A stretch of 64,000 nucleotides of DNA, from positions 1,798,001 to 1,862,000 of the forward strand of contig NZ_CP197417.1 of assembly GCF_052161615.1 (NCBI RefSeq), in the 5' to 3' direction. Below are positions 26,164-35,021 of the stretch, one piece after another. The position numbers and the translations under genes are program-made. Origin of the DNA: Aeoliella sp052161615. GTDB taxonomy: Bacteria > Planctomycetota > Planctomycetia > Pirellulales > Lacipirellulaceae. Every line of letters begins with the position of its first letter. Position 1 is the stretch's first letter. Below the pieces are notes generated by a model. It saw only the letters and a list, made by a program, of their open reading frames with translations, made no database searches and was not told the DNA's origin.

Positions 26164-27074
26164 TTCGAAGGCCCACTTTCGGAGTACGTGAGCGATTCGA
26201 AGTCGTGGGCGAGCTCCTCGGGATCTGGGGCAATGTCGGGGCGAGGATCTTCTTTGCTCTTCCAAACGATCCAAGCGACGACCAAAGCCGAGGCCAAGCC
26301 AGCGAGCGCGAAGACTTGCCACAATGGAATCATGGGACCCCGTTCGACCAGCGGTGTTGGTTCGGCGATGGGCGTGAACGACCGGGCCACGAAAACGGGG
26401 CTCAGGTCGACGCCGCCTTCGTAGTTGTAGACCCAGTTTTTGAAGAATACCGCGCGAGTGGCAATCGCGCCGCCGTCGGGAATCGCTCCACCCACTGACC
26501 AACCCTTGGGCAGTTCTAAGCAGTAGAGCGTGAACGGGCGGCGGATGTCGCGGCTCGGTTGGAGGATCACTCGATAAAGCTGTGTGATCCCCAGATCGTT
26601 GGCCGCCGGAGTGATCGATTCGACGCGTCGCACGTTGCCATCGAGTTCGACGACGCGACCGCGATAGACTTTGGGTTGCCCCAGGTACTGAGCGAAGACG
26701 ATCTCGCCAACGGACGCCGCCTTGAGATCTTCGTCGCTGGCATCGCGGACCGCCGCTACCAGGTTGAACCAGGCATCGGACTCCTCGTCTCGAAACGTCG
26801 TATTGTCCTCAATGGCGTCGAGTTTGTCGCGGTCGACGCTCGCCAAGTAAGCAGGACGGCCCGGTTGGTCCTCGGCGGGGGGCGGTTCGGCCACGGGGGC
26901 GGCGTCGCCGAACATGAGGGCGAGCTTCTCGCGCGTGGCGGGTGACTTGAGGACATCCATCAGGACGAAGATCACCCCCAGGCTCACTACCAGCGAAACG
27001 AGCCTTAGGGGCAAGCCTCCTAATAGCGACCGGCGGGGCCGAGCATCTCGATGCTGGTCGAATCGCAATGCCAC
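26160..27074 (-). CDS. Hypothetical membrane protein, first gene of a two-gene unit
   Basis: The 304-residue protein has an N-terminal membrane anchor (about 20-40, LRLVSLVVSLGVIFVLMDVL), a soluble part and a second helix near residue 255, then an acidic tail with DPEELAHDFESL. The soluble part holds one copy of a module with VYRGRVVELDGNVRRVESI, LYCLELPKGWSVG and AVFFKNWVYNYEGG. The next gene carries two related modules. Function is not recognised; the arrangement suggests two subunits of one envelope complex. Its start faces the ECF sigma gene across about 300 bases. Confidence 0.78.
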   Translation of the reverse strand: MALRFDQHRDARPRRSLLGGLPLRLVSLVVSLGVIFVLMDVLKSPATREKLALMFGDAAPVAEPPPAEDQPGRPAYLASVDRDKLDAIEDNTTFRDEESDAWFNLVAAVRDASDEDLKAASVGEIVFAQYLGQPKVYRGRVVELDGNVRRVESITPAANDLGITQLYRVILQPSRDIRRPFTLYCLELPKGWSVGGAIPDGGAIATRAVFFKNWVYNYEGGVDLSPVFVARSFTPIAEPTPLVERGPMIPLWQVFALAGLASALVVAWIVWKSKEDPRPDIAPDPEELAHDFESLTYSESGPSK

Positions 27075-27303
27075 CTGAGAAGCTCCGAGTCGTCGTACTG
27101 GTAAATGAGCCGGGTCGACCGCCCTCGAAAAGGATATCGGATTGCAAAACCGACATCGTAACCAACCCGCTTGCTAGCGTAATTCTAAGCCGCGTAAGCA
27201 CTTGCGACAAGAAAAGCTGGGGAGGGGCGGGAGGAAAGATTTTTTTTGAAGTTGTGGGAATAGGGGAGGGGAGAACCTGCGAAAATAAGGGTGGAACAGA
27301 GGT

Positions 27304-27327
27304 GATTCGTGATATACTACGCGAATC
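27304..27327 (+). promoter_or_regulatory. Possible promoter with inverted repeat before the ECF sigma gene
   Basis: A TATACT -10-like hexamer (27313-27318) lies inside the inverted repeat GATTCG...CGAATC (27304-27309 and 27322-27327), about 45 bases before the start codon. The -35 side is poor. It may be a promoter with an operator, but the call is weak. Confidence 0.35.
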
Positions 27328-27370
27328 AATTACTCCACACAGCACGGAACAGGCTGAGAGGAGAGGCAAA

Positions 27371-27871
27371 GTGGCACTTACGCGCGCCGATTTTCACGGC
27401 ATGGTTTCCGACCACGCGCCGGCATTGTATCGACTAGCCTACCGAATGGTGGGCGACTCGCACGAAGCCGAGGACGTGGTTCAGGAGACTTTGCGTAGTG
27501 CTTGGAGAAGCCGCGATCGATTTGATTGCGGACGAAGCCATCGAGCTTGGCTTGCCTCGATCCTACGCCGCCGTGTGATTGACGGGTGGCGCCGCAAGGC
27601 GCGCACACCGCACCCCGCGGGGGAGCAGGGTGTAGAGGTAGCGGTGGATGGCGTGGATCCATTGGCCTCGGAGTTGACCGACGAGATGCAACACGCTTTA
27701 GAACAATTGCCTCACGATCTCCGCGAATCGCTTTTGCTGGTGATCGTGGGCGAATTGACCCACCAAGAGGCGGCTGACACTCTGGGAATACCGCTCGGCA
27801 CGGTTCTCTCACGAGTCAGTCGCGCCCGCCAACGACTTCGCCAGTATTACCTTGCCGAAGCCCGACGTTGA
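27371..27871 (+). CDS. ECF-type RNA polymerase sigma factor
   Basis: The 166-residue protein has sigma region 2 (YRLAYRMVGDSHEAEDVVQET) and region 4 with the HTH (LTHQEAADTLGIPLGTVLSRVSRARQRLR). I chose GTG at 27371 because AGGAGAGG lies just before it and because earlier in-frame starts add about 100 residues of no likeness. The family directs RNA polymerase to a small regulon. No anti-sigma gene is adjacent, unlike most ECF systems; the next gene is a small protein of unknown role. Twin hairpins follow the stop. Confidence 0.9.
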   Translation: MALTRADFHGMVSDHAPALYRLAYRMVGDSHEAEDVVQETLRSAWRSRDRFDCGRSHRAWLASILRRRVIDGWRRKARTPHPAGEQGVEVAVDGVDPLASELTDEMQHALEQLPHDLRESLLLVIVGELTHQEAADTLGIPLGTVLSRVSRARQRLRQYYLAEARR

Positions 27872-27935
27872 ACCCGATATGACGAATTCGTTCCTCATGC
27901 CAGGATCAGACCGGGTAAAGGTTTGAGAAGCATCA

Positions 27936-27987
27936 CGAGTGGTATTAGTGCCACCACTCGAGTGAGGTGCCGGCAATCCACCTCACT
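27936..27987 (+). repeat. Two adjacent hairpins after the sigma gene
   Basis: Hairpin one has arms CGAGTGGT/ACCACTCG (27936-27943, 27953-27960) and hairpin two AGTGAGGTG/CACCTCACT (27961-27969, 27979-27987). Both have 9-base loops and they touch. There is no T run, so they may be a bipartite terminator, an attenuator or a structured RNA. Confidence 0.55.
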
Positions 27988-28113
27988 TCGACGAACCCCC
28001 CAGCGGCCAGCAAGGGGTTCAATGATTACGTCAGGGGCCCCGAGAACGGGATATTACCAGTTGTTGCAACCGGCTGTCGGTGCGCGTGCACCAGGACAAT
28101 CGCTTGCCACCAT

Positions 28114-28119
28114 GAGGAG
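28114..28119 (+). promoter_or_regulatory. Ribosome binding site GAGGAG
   Basis: GAGGAG lies eight bases before the ATG at 28128, at good spacing. It is the main support for translation of the small gene that follows. Confidence 0.6.
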
Positions 28120-28127
28120 CCGAAGAG

Positions 28128-28412
28128 ATGGATGGAAAGTCTCAACGGTCGCGTAGCGGTCAAACTATGTTTACCCAATCCGATACCCAAACTCCGTTTA
28201 CCAAGTTGCGAGTCGACTTGGAGTCGTTCTTTGCCCCCCTCGGCGGAGGTGGTGGCGGTGCCGGTCGCGATGGTCAGGAAGGCCTCCGTTTCGGCATGCC
28301 CGCCGACCCGCTGATGGACGAGGTGTTGCGGTTCTCCCCCGCCATGCCGGTGGGACTCGACGCCCGGCTGCATCGGCTGGTGGATCAGTTGATGGACGAT
28401 CCGACCGTGTAG
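28128..28412 (+). CDS. Small hypothetical protein
   Basis: This protein has 94 residues and no family likeness that I recognise. It is preceded by a good GAGGAG site. The middle has a Gly run (PLGGGGGGAGRDG) and the C-terminal part is amphipathic (LMDEVLRFSPAMPVGLDARL). No signal peptide or membrane helix is seen. It may be linked to the sigma factor 250 bases upstream, for example as a small regulator, but nothing in the sequence shows this. Confidence 0.5.
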   Translation: MDGKSQRSRSGQTMFTQSDTQTPFTKLRVDLESFFAPLGGGGGGAGRDGQEGLRFGMPADPLMDEVLRFSPAMPVGLDARLHRLVDQLMDDPTV

Positions 28413-28774
28413 CGGACAGGCTCGCGTTTTCAACTAGCGACCTGCGGTGGATATGCGGCATTCGGTAGGTGGTCCGGCCGCCTTCTATTTAATCCGGCAG
28501 TCTAGCAATACACTCTCGCCGCCGCTGCGTATAATCAAGCGAGCGGGCTGCGCAGGTTGCCCGCATAATCGCTATGGTCGGCCTCGGCACGTCCTTGTTT
28601 CTGACCACAAGTGGGTGGCGATTCGCCAATCGCTTGGGGTAAGATGAAGGTTTGCGTGCAAGGTGCCCGTGGCGTCTACTGTCTGCCGGACCCGGAACCC
28701 GGCGAGACGAATTCAGCAAGCCACCCGCGTGCTTGCCGCACTGCTAGAGAACCATCGCCTCCAGAAGGAGAGGG
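28413..28774. other. Intergenic region upstream of the TPR/Exb unit
   Basis: This 362-base region should carry the promoter of the downstream unit. It holds a TATAAT at 28530-28535 without a good -35, and a GCGGGC/GCCCGC hairpin at 28543-28564. I see no gene. Confidence 0.45.
28530..28535 (+). promoter_or_regulatory. Candidate -10 box TATAAT
   Basis: A consensus -10 hexamer 240 bases before the first TPR gene. The matching -35 position is AATACA, which is poor, so support is weak. Confidence 0.3.
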
Positions 28775-31700
28775 ATGTTGAGCCGTCTTCACTATTCAAT
28801 ACTCTGCATCGCCCTTGCGCTCGCGGGCTACGCCCAGGCTGCGGACGATTCGACGAAATTTCTCGAGGCGATGCGCGCCCGAGGAATGTTTGATCTGGCG
28901 CTAGACTACTTGAACGACGCCCAGGGCGACCGATTGGTGTCGGACGAGTTCAAGAAGCAGATTCCGTACGAGCGTGGTGTCACGCTGCTCGACAAGTGGC
29001 GGGTAACTCCGAGTGCTTCGGAGCGTGATCGCCTAGCCGATCAAATCAAGGGCGAACTGGCGAACTACGCTGCCGCCAATGTTGGTACGCCCCGAACGGC
29101 CGACGCACAGCAGCAGCTCGCAACGCTGCTGAACGAACAGGCCACGCGGGCACTGACCGTTCTCGAGAATCGTCCGGGCGCCTCGGAAAACGAGGGGCAG
29201 ATCAAGGGCGAGGCCCGCGGCCAACTTGCCGAGGCCCGCAAGTTATATGGCGAAGTGGAAAAGTCGCTGGAATCGCAGCTCGAGAAGTTTCCCAAGGCGC
29301 TCGATCCCAAGACGCAATCGGGCGAAATCGATCGTCGTCGCGAGATGCGAGCCCGGTTATCGCAGGTTCGCGTGCTGAAGGCGCAGACGCTGTTAGAAGA
29401 ATCGAAGACGGTTGCCAAGGACAGTGGCGATTTTAAGAAGCTCAACGAGCAAGCGGTCAAAGACTTCCAAGACCTGTACGACAAGTACGGCTCGTTCATC
29501 GTCGGCTTCTACGCACGCGTCTACCAGGGCGAAGCGTACTTGGCGCTCGGCAAGAACAAGGAAGCGATGGCGTGCTTTGAAGACATTGTTGTCCAAGGCG
29601 GCGACAATCCAGGCACTCGGGCGCTGGTGACCAAGGCTCTGGCGCTGCAAGCTCAGTTGATGCTGGCCGATGGCGACGCGAAGGGGCTACTCGATAAGCA
29701 GGGCAAATGGCTCGTGACCGGCCGCGGTGGCGAACTCCGCACACCCGACTGGTTGACCTTGAAGTTCGTGGTCGCCGAGGCCAAACGCAAACAAGCCGCA
29801 GCCGCCGAAACCAAGGACGCGGACAAGCGAAAGCTAATGGAGGAGGCTCGCACGCACTACTTCGATGTCGCGCAGCTTCAGGGGCGGTATCAAAACGATG
29901 CTCGCCAGATTCTGAGCAGCGAGTTCGCAAGTGCCAAGGCGGGGCCTGAACGCCAACAAGTCAAGACGTTTGACGAAGCCATTCAGGCGGCCAAAGACGC
30001 GATTAATTCGTGGAATGCAGCTCGACAGACAATTCCCGCCGCGAAGGAAAACAATCCCGAAGGCGTCGCAGCGCTTGAAGAGCAAGCTGCAAAGGGCTTC
30101 GGCGATGCGCTCTACTATCTGAACATTGCCTCGACCTTGGTTGACGACGAGACACCGGTCGAGAAAGTCAATGAAAGTCGATGGCTGAGCTGCTGGCTGA
30201 TGTGGCAGGACGAGCAGTTCTATCGCTCGGCGGTACTGGCTAGTTTCCTCGCGCGGCGTTATCCCGAAGATCCCACCGCCTCAGGCGCCGCGCAAGTGGC
30301 ACTGGCGTCCTACGACAAGCTCTACCAGCAAGCCGTAAAGGATGGCGGCCCCGACGCAGGCGCTGCGGAGGCCGACAAGCTTAAGGAGCTATCGAGCTTC
30401 ATCACGCGACGTTGGGGCGGGACCGCACTTGCCGACACGGCGTTTGGCGTGCTCTTGAACTTCTCGATCAAAGACAAGCAGTTCGACGTCGCGCTCGATT
30501 TGGTAAACCAGCTGCCCGAAGACCAGCGGCCGGTATTCCAAGCGAAGATCGCCAACACGATGTGGGAAGCCCAGCTTCGCGCAGCGATTGAGAAGGACAC
30601 TTCGTTCGATCGTGATGGCGTTCGCACGAAGGCCATCGAACTTCTGGCTGCCAGCTATCCGGCACTGGTAGCCGATGCGGCTGCTACGGATACGCTTGCC
30701 CCGGCGGCGCTGTACCTTGCACAGGCTCGACTTGAGGCTGGTGACTACGCCGAAGCGATCAAGCTGCTCGAAGACCCCAAGGCTGGACCGCTGGCGCTGG
30801 TGAAAACGAACAACCCGATTGCCTCACGACAAGCCTACGGCATGGAGGCTTACAAGGCGGCGCTTCGAGCTTACGTTTCGGTGGTGCCGCCACAGACCGA
30901 TAAAGCCGTGGCGACGATGGCCGAGCTCGAAAAAATCGTCGGCGAGGGGGACGCGGATAAGCTGACACGCGTCTACCTGAGCCTGGGCGTGCAGTTGCAG
31001 CAACAGATCGAAGATCTGCAATCCGCCGGAAAGATTGAAGAAGCGAAGCGTGTTAGCGAGGCGTTCGTCGCGTTTCTCGACAAGCTGAACGAGCGAGGTT
31101 CGAGCGACCCCACGGTGCGGCAGTGGATTGCACAAACTTACTTTCGCCTCGCCGAAGGGCTGAAGGGCGACGCGAACGCTGCCCAGTTGCGCGAGTCGTA
31201 CTACGACAAGGCTGCTCAGTCGTTCAAGCAGATATTGGACGACCCGAATGCTGGTATCGATGCCAATCGCAAGCTGGGGCTCCAGCTTCAGTACGCCGAG
31301 ACGCTCCGGCACGCCGGGAAGTTCGCCGAGGCGATGCAGATTTTCGAGATCATCTTGGCCGAGAAAGAGATGATGATCGAAGCCCAGACGGCCGCCGCTT
31401 ACACGCTGCAGGAATGGGGAAGTAAAGACGCTTCGAAATTCGCGTATGCCATCGGCGGCACCGGCCCACTGAACGACAAAGGCAAGCCGATCGTCTGGGG
31501 CTGGAACTATCTGGGAAAAGTGGCGGTATCCGTCGCCAAGTCGCGGCCGGAAATGCAGGCACGCTTCAAAGAGTTGTTCTACGAGTGCTGGCTGAACATT
31601 GCCACGATCTCGGTGCTCAAGGCCGAGGGGGGGGATCCGAAGAAAGACGCCTTGCTCAAACAAGCCCGTAAGATCATCGCCGACATGGTGAAGAACTACC

Positions 31701-31819
31701 CCGACTTGCTGACGATGCCCATTCGCGAGCAGTACAACGAGTTGATGAAGTCCATTCAGCGGGCGGAAAATAGCCGTGCTGTTGGGCTCGAAGAGATTTT
31801 GGAAGAGAAGAAGTCCTGA
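28775..31819 (+). CDS. Large periplasmic TPR-like repeat protein
   Basis: This 1014-residue protein opens with a signal peptide (YSILCIALALAGYAQAAD), then is nearly all helical with many Ala/Leu/Lys-rich TPR-like units. One example is DDPNAGIDANRKLGLQLQYAETLRHAGKFAEAMQIFEIILAE, split over residues about 820-860. GGAG stands at good distance before the start. Such proteins serve as scaffolds; it heads a run with a second TPR protein and ExbB/ExbD genes, and so may be the periplasmic arm of an energised complex. No enzyme motif is seen. Confidence 0.82.
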   Translation: MLSRLHYSILCIALALAGYAQAADDSTKFLEAMRARGMFDLALDYLNDAQGDRLVSDEFKKQIPYERGVTLLDKWRVTPSASERDRLADQIKGELANYAAANVGTPRTADAQQQLATLLNEQATRALTVLENRPGASENEGQIKGEARGQLAEARKLYGEVEKSLESQLEKFPKALDPKTQSGEIDRRREMRARLSQVRVLKAQTLLEESKTVAKDSGDFKKLNEQAVKDFQDLYDKYGSFIVGFYARVYQGEAYLALGKNKEAMACFEDIVVQGGDNPGTRALVTKALALQAQLMLADGDAKGLLDKQGKWLVTGRGGELRTPDWLTLKFVVAEAKRKQAAAAETKDADKRKLMEEARTHYFDVAQLQGRYQNDARQILSSEFASAKAGPERQQVKTFDEAIQAAKDAINSWNAARQTIPAAKENNPEGVAALEEQAAKGFGDALYYLNIASTLVDDETPVEKVNESRWLSCWLMWQDEQFYRSAVLASFLARRYPEDPTASGAAQVALASYDKLYQQAVKDGGPDAGAAEADKLKELSSFITRRWGGTALADTAFGVLLNFSIKDKQFDVALDLVNQLPEDQRPVFQAKIANTMWEAQLRAAIEKDTSFDRDGVRTKAIELLAASYPALVADAAATDTLAPAALYLAQARLEAGDYAEAIKLLEDPKAGPLALVKTNNPIASRQAYGMEAYKAALRAYVSVVPPQTDKAVATMAELEKIVGEGDADKLTRVYLSLGVQLQQQIEDLQSAGKIEEAKRVSEAFVAFLDKLNERGSSDPTVRQWIAQTYFRLAEGLKGDANAAQLRESYYDKAAQSFKQILDDPNAGIDANRKLGLQLQYAETLRHAGKFAEAMQIFEIILAEKEMMIEAQTAAAYTLQEWGSKDASKFAYAIGGTGPLNDKGKPIVWGWNYLGKVAVSVAKSRPEMQARFKELFYECWLNIATISVLKAEGGDPKKDALLKQARKIIADMVKNYPDLLTMPIREQYNELMKSIQRAENSRAVGLEEILEEKKS

Positions 31820-31845
31820 GCGCGACCCGGTGGCCGCGAGCAAGA

Positions 31846-32931
31846 ATGATTCACGTGAAACGGAACGAACAGATGCAGTTGCCTTCGGATAATCGTGTTT
31901 TCGTCATCGCAGGTGCCATGTTAGTGGCGACACTGCTAGGTAACTCGGTGTTGGCCCAATCGACCGACCGCATTCGGACCGCCTCGGGCTCGGAGACAGG
32001 GCAGGTGGTGAAGATGTCGCCGACCTCGGTGACGATCGACCGTGGCGGCAAAACCACGGAAATACCCGTGACCGAGATTCGCAGTATCATTTTCCGCGAC
32101 GAACCCTCGGAACTCACTCAAGCTCGGCTCAACGCCATCAACGCGGGCTACGAAAGCGCGCTGAGCCGTCTGCAAGCAATCAACATCGGCACGATTCGCA
32201 ACCCGTTCGTCAAAGCAGAGGTGGAATACTACACGGCTTATAGCAACGCGAAGATGGCCCTGCTTGGCTCGAAAGACATCCGCGAAGCGGGACAGCAGCT
32301 CAACGCGTTCGTCAATGCCAACGCCCAAAACTATCACTACCTCGAAGCAACGGAGCTACTAGGCGACTTGCTCGCGACCATGGGAAACTACGCGGCGGCT
32401 GAGACGATGTACGAGAAGCTCGCCAAGGCTCCGTGGCCAGAGTACCAGATCCGTTCTGCCGTGCTGGTTGGCGAAGCATCCCTGGCGCAGGAGAAGTTTC
32501 CAGCGGCACTCGCCCAGTTCAACAAGGCACTGGAGATCAAAGACGATAGCGATGGCGCGAAACGTCAAAAGCTCGCGGCGGAGTTGGGAAAGGCCGTATC
32601 GACCGCCGCGACGGGCAATGTCGACGCAGGTTTGAAGGCGGTGGAGCAGGTGATCCAGAATGCCGACCCCGAGAATGGCGACCTGCTGGCCAAGGCGTAC
32701 AACGCACTGGGCGATTGCTACAATCAGTCGGGCCAACCCAAGAAGGCCTTGTACGCTTACCTGCACACCGATTTGCTGTACGGCCGATCCGCTCAGGAGC
32801 ATGCCGAGGCGCTGGCGAAACTGATACCTCTTTGGGAGTCCGTCGGGCAAGAGGGCGAGGCTCGGCGTGCGCGAGAGACCTTGATCACCCAGTACCCCGC
32901 AAGTCGGTGGGCGAAACAATTGGGGCAGTAG
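31846..32931 (+). CDS. Second periplasmic TPR protein of the Exb unit
   Basis: The 361-residue protein starts with a signal peptide (core VFVIAGAMLVATLLGNSVLAQ). Residues about 40-80 form a small beta-rich domain (GQVVKMSPTSVTIDRGGKT followed by EIPVTEIRSIIF), and the rest TPR repeats such as AAETMYEKLAKAPWPEYQIR and LAQFNKALEIKDD. It starts 26 bases after the larger TPR gene and is surely in the same transcript. It may bind the larger TPR protein or the ExbD periplasmic parts. A start at 31873 is possible. Confidence 0.82.
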   Translation: MIHVKRNEQMQLPSDNRVFVIAGAMLVATLLGNSVLAQSTDRIRTASGSETGQVVKMSPTSVTIDRGGKTTEIPVTEIRSIIFRDEPSELTQARLNAINAGYESALSRLQAINIGTIRNPFVKAEVEYYTAYSNAKMALLGSKDIREAGQQLNAFVNANAQNYHYLEATELLGDLLATMGNYAAAETMYEKLAKAPWPEYQIRSAVLVGEASLAQEKFPAALAQFNKALEIKDDSDGAKRQKLAAELGKAVSTAATGNVDAGLKAVEQVIQNADPENGDLLAKAYNALGDCYNQSGQPKKALYAYLHTDLLYGRSAQEHAEALAKLIPLWESVGQEGEARRARETLITQYPASRWAKQLGQ

Positions 32932-33080
32932 TCGGCCTTTCAGCAAGGCTTTGCCACGGCCCCGAAGCGTAGTTACACTGGAGTTTTTCGATGCTACCCC
33001 CGCCTGACGCTCATTCTGGCATCGAGGACCAGACTTATATGAATCCAAACCCTACCTGTTGTCGTGTGGAGGAAGCGTTG

Positions 33081-33914
33081 ATGCACCGTGGCACATTCGG
33101 TCAGGCCGCCTGGCTAAGGGGTTGGATAGTTGGTCCGCTTTTGGCGGCCATTACACTTACGATGTGCTTGGGGCAGCCGACTCCCGCGTTCGCCCAGGCC
33201 GCGGAACCCGCGGCGGCTCCGGCCGAAGAAGCGGCTCCCACTCCGGCGGCGGATACGGCGCCGGCGAAGAAGCGCAACTACCTAACGTGGCTCTACCAAT
33301 CGCTCGGTTTGAGTTACAGCTTGGTGTTTTTGGCATTGTCGTTCACATTGGTCGCCGTGTTCGTGATGACGCTGCTGCAGCTTCGTCGCGAGTCGATCAT
33401 GCCGGCGGAAATGCTGGAAGGTTTCGAGGCCCACTTGAATGCCAAGCAGTTTCAAGAAGCTTACGAACTCGCGAGCGCTGACGAATCGTTCCTTGGTAAA
33501 GTTCTCTCCGCGGGCCTCGGCAAAGTGTCGAAGGGGTACGAGCCGGCTCTCGAAGCGATGCAAGAAGTGGGCGAAGACGAAACCATGAAGCTCGAGCATC
33601 GACTCAGCTACCTCGCCCTGATTGGCACGATCAGCCCGATGGTCGGACTGTTGGGTACAGTGCAGGGTATGATCTCGTCGTTCGACGTGATCGCTTCCGC
33701 CACGGGCGCACCAAAGCCGTCGGAACTAGCCGAAGGTATCGCTACCGCGCTGTTCACCACACTGGTTGGCCTGATGCTGGCCATCCCTGCCATCACTGCT
33801 TACAACATTCTCCGAAATCGACTGGACCGCTTGGTACTCGAGGTGGGTATTGTGAGCGAAGGTCTGATGAGCCGATTCCAAAATGCAGGGAAGAAGTCGC
33901 CCACGCAGCCGTAA
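33081..33914 (+). CDS. exbB: MotA/TolQ/ExbB proton channel protein
   Basis: This 277-residue membrane protein uses the proton gradient to drive ExbD/TolR-type partners. I chose 33081 since GGAGGAAG precedes it and a signal-like helix follows (PLLAAITLTMCLGQ). Helices lie near residues 75-100, 185-210 and 225-250; the family core GTISPMVGLLGTVQGMISSF is clear. The N-terminal Ala/Pro/Glu linker is an extra periplasmic stretch typical of planctomycete copies. Two ExbD genes follow, making a full stator set. Confidence 0.93.
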   Translation: MHRGTFGQAAWLRGWIVGPLLAAITLTMCLGQPTPAFAQAAEPAAAPAEEAAPTPAADTAPAKKRNYLTWLYQSLGLSYSLVFLALSFTLVAVFVMTLLQLRRESIMPAEMLEGFEAHLNAKQFQEAYELASADESFLGKVLSAGLGKVSKGYEPALEAMQEVGEDETMKLEHRLSYLALIGTISPMVGLLGTVQGMISSFDVIASATGAPKPSELAEGIATALFTTLVGLMLAIPAITAYNILRNRLDRLVLEVGIVSEGLMSRFQNAGKKSPTQP

Positions 33915-33974
33915 CGGGACTGCCGTGAATCGTGTCTGTGGATTTTGGGTGGCAAGCAATCTCGGTAACTCACC

Positions 33975-34448
33975 ATGAGAATCGTCAAGAAGAAAGCGAC
34001 GAAGTACGCCAAAGGGGATATGACCCCGATGATCGACATGGTGTTCCAGTTGATCGCGTTCTTCATGGTGCTGATTAACTTTTCGGAGATCGAGCAGGAC
34101 CAGAAGGTCCGCTTGCCCGAGAGCGAACTCGCCAAGCCGCCAGAGGTGGCTTACGAGAAGCCCATCACGCTACAGATGCGAGAGGATGAGGGCATCATTC
34201 TCAACGCGGGTGGCGACGATCTGATGACGATCGAAGATCTGCGAATCGCCCTGAAACGCGAGGCCCAGATCATCAAGGCCGCCGGTAAGGACGTGAAGCT
34301 GTCGGATGTTACCGTCGTGATTCGAGCGGACAAGGGAGCTCGGACCGGCAAGGTGCAAGAGATGATCGACGCTGCGCAGCAGGCGGAGTTCGAAACGTTT
34401 GCTCTCCGAGGACAGCAGAGTGACGTGAAAATGCGGACTTCGGAATAG
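33975..34448 (+). CDS. exbD: ExbD/TolR-type protein 1
   Basis: The 157-residue protein has the N-terminal membrane helix with the family Asp (GDMTPMIDMVFQLIAFFMVL), then a periplasmic domain of about 100 residues rich in Glu and Lys. It partners with the ExbB upstream. The helix Asp is thought to carry protons in the family. The periplasmic part differs from the second ExbD, so the two may form mixed dimers. Confidence 0.92.
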   Translation: MRIVKKKATKYAKGDMTPMIDMVFQLIAFFMVLINFSEIEQDQKVRLPESELAKPPEVAYEKPITLQMREDEGIILNAGGDDLMTIEDLRIALKREAQIIKAAGKDVKLSDVTVVIRADKGARTGKVQEMIDAAQQAEFETFALRGQQSDVKMRTSE

Positions 34449-34489
34449 CTAGAACGACTTCGCAGCAGTTGCAATACAAGTCGCCATGA

Positions 34490-34515
34490 CCACGGCCCTG
34501 ACGGGCCCCGCTCGC
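34490..34515 (+). repeat. 26-base repeat with GGCCC-TGAC-GGGCC hairpin, copy 1
   Basis: CCACGGCCCTGACGGGCC plus eight more bases (CCGCTCGC) lies 8 bases before the second exbD start. The same 26 bases occur in reverse sense at 36117-36142, 10 bases before the flhB start. The core can form a five-base-pair hairpin near each ribosome binding region. Confidence 0.85.
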
Positions 34516-34523
34516 TTACGAAC

Positions 34524-35021
34524 ATGAAGATCCGAAATCGAAAACAGCACGACACCATCGAGCTCGACATGACGTCGATGATCGACATCGTGTTTCAATT
34601 GCTCGTGTTCTTCGTGATGACGTTTAAGATCGTGCTCCCCGAGGGGGACTTCAACATTCGCATGCCTTCGCCGGCGAGTTCGGCTCCGACGGAGCCGCCA
34701 GAGGTGCCGACGCTGACGCTGCGGATGACGGCGAGCGACGAGGGTAAACTTTCCTCGCTAAAGTTGGGCGATATTTCCTTCACCGACGATGAGGACGCAT
34801 CGGCGTTCGACAAACTGCGTGGCCACATAATTGGCCTTGTGAACGACGAGGGTGGTCCTGGCACCGCAAGCGAGCGCGAGGTCGAGTTGCAGTGCGACTT
34901 CGATCTCGACTACGAGAACGTGATCAATGCCATCACCGCGATCTCGGGCTACATCAAGGATGGGCAGCGGTACAAGCTGATCGAGAAGATCCGCTTCGCT
35001 CCTCCCGTCGGCGAGCCTTAG
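34524..35021 (+). CDS. exbD: ExbD/TolR-type protein 2
   Basis: The 165-residue protein has the same plan as ExbD 1: helix with ELDMTSMIDIVFQLLVFFVM and a periplasmic domain, here with longer loops (DDEDASAFDKLRGHIIGLV). It ends within the flhB stop; the stop codons share bases 35019-35020 on opposite strands. This is the last gene of the TPR-ExbB-ExbD unit. Confidence 0.92.
   Translation: MKIRNRKQHDTIELDMTSMIDIVFQLLVFFVMTFKIVLPEGDFNIRMPSPASSAPTEPPEVPTLTLRMTASDEGKLSSLKLGDISFTDDEDASAFDKLRGHIIGLVNDEGGPGTASEREVELQCDFDLDYENVINAITAISGYIKDGQRYKLIEKIRFAPPVGEP

Noticed and set aside
26164..26502. Upstream extension of the second membrane gene to 26502
   Set aside because: It would overlap the neighbour for over 300 bases, is very Arg-rich and has no likeness; the ATGA joint at 26160-26163 is the better start.
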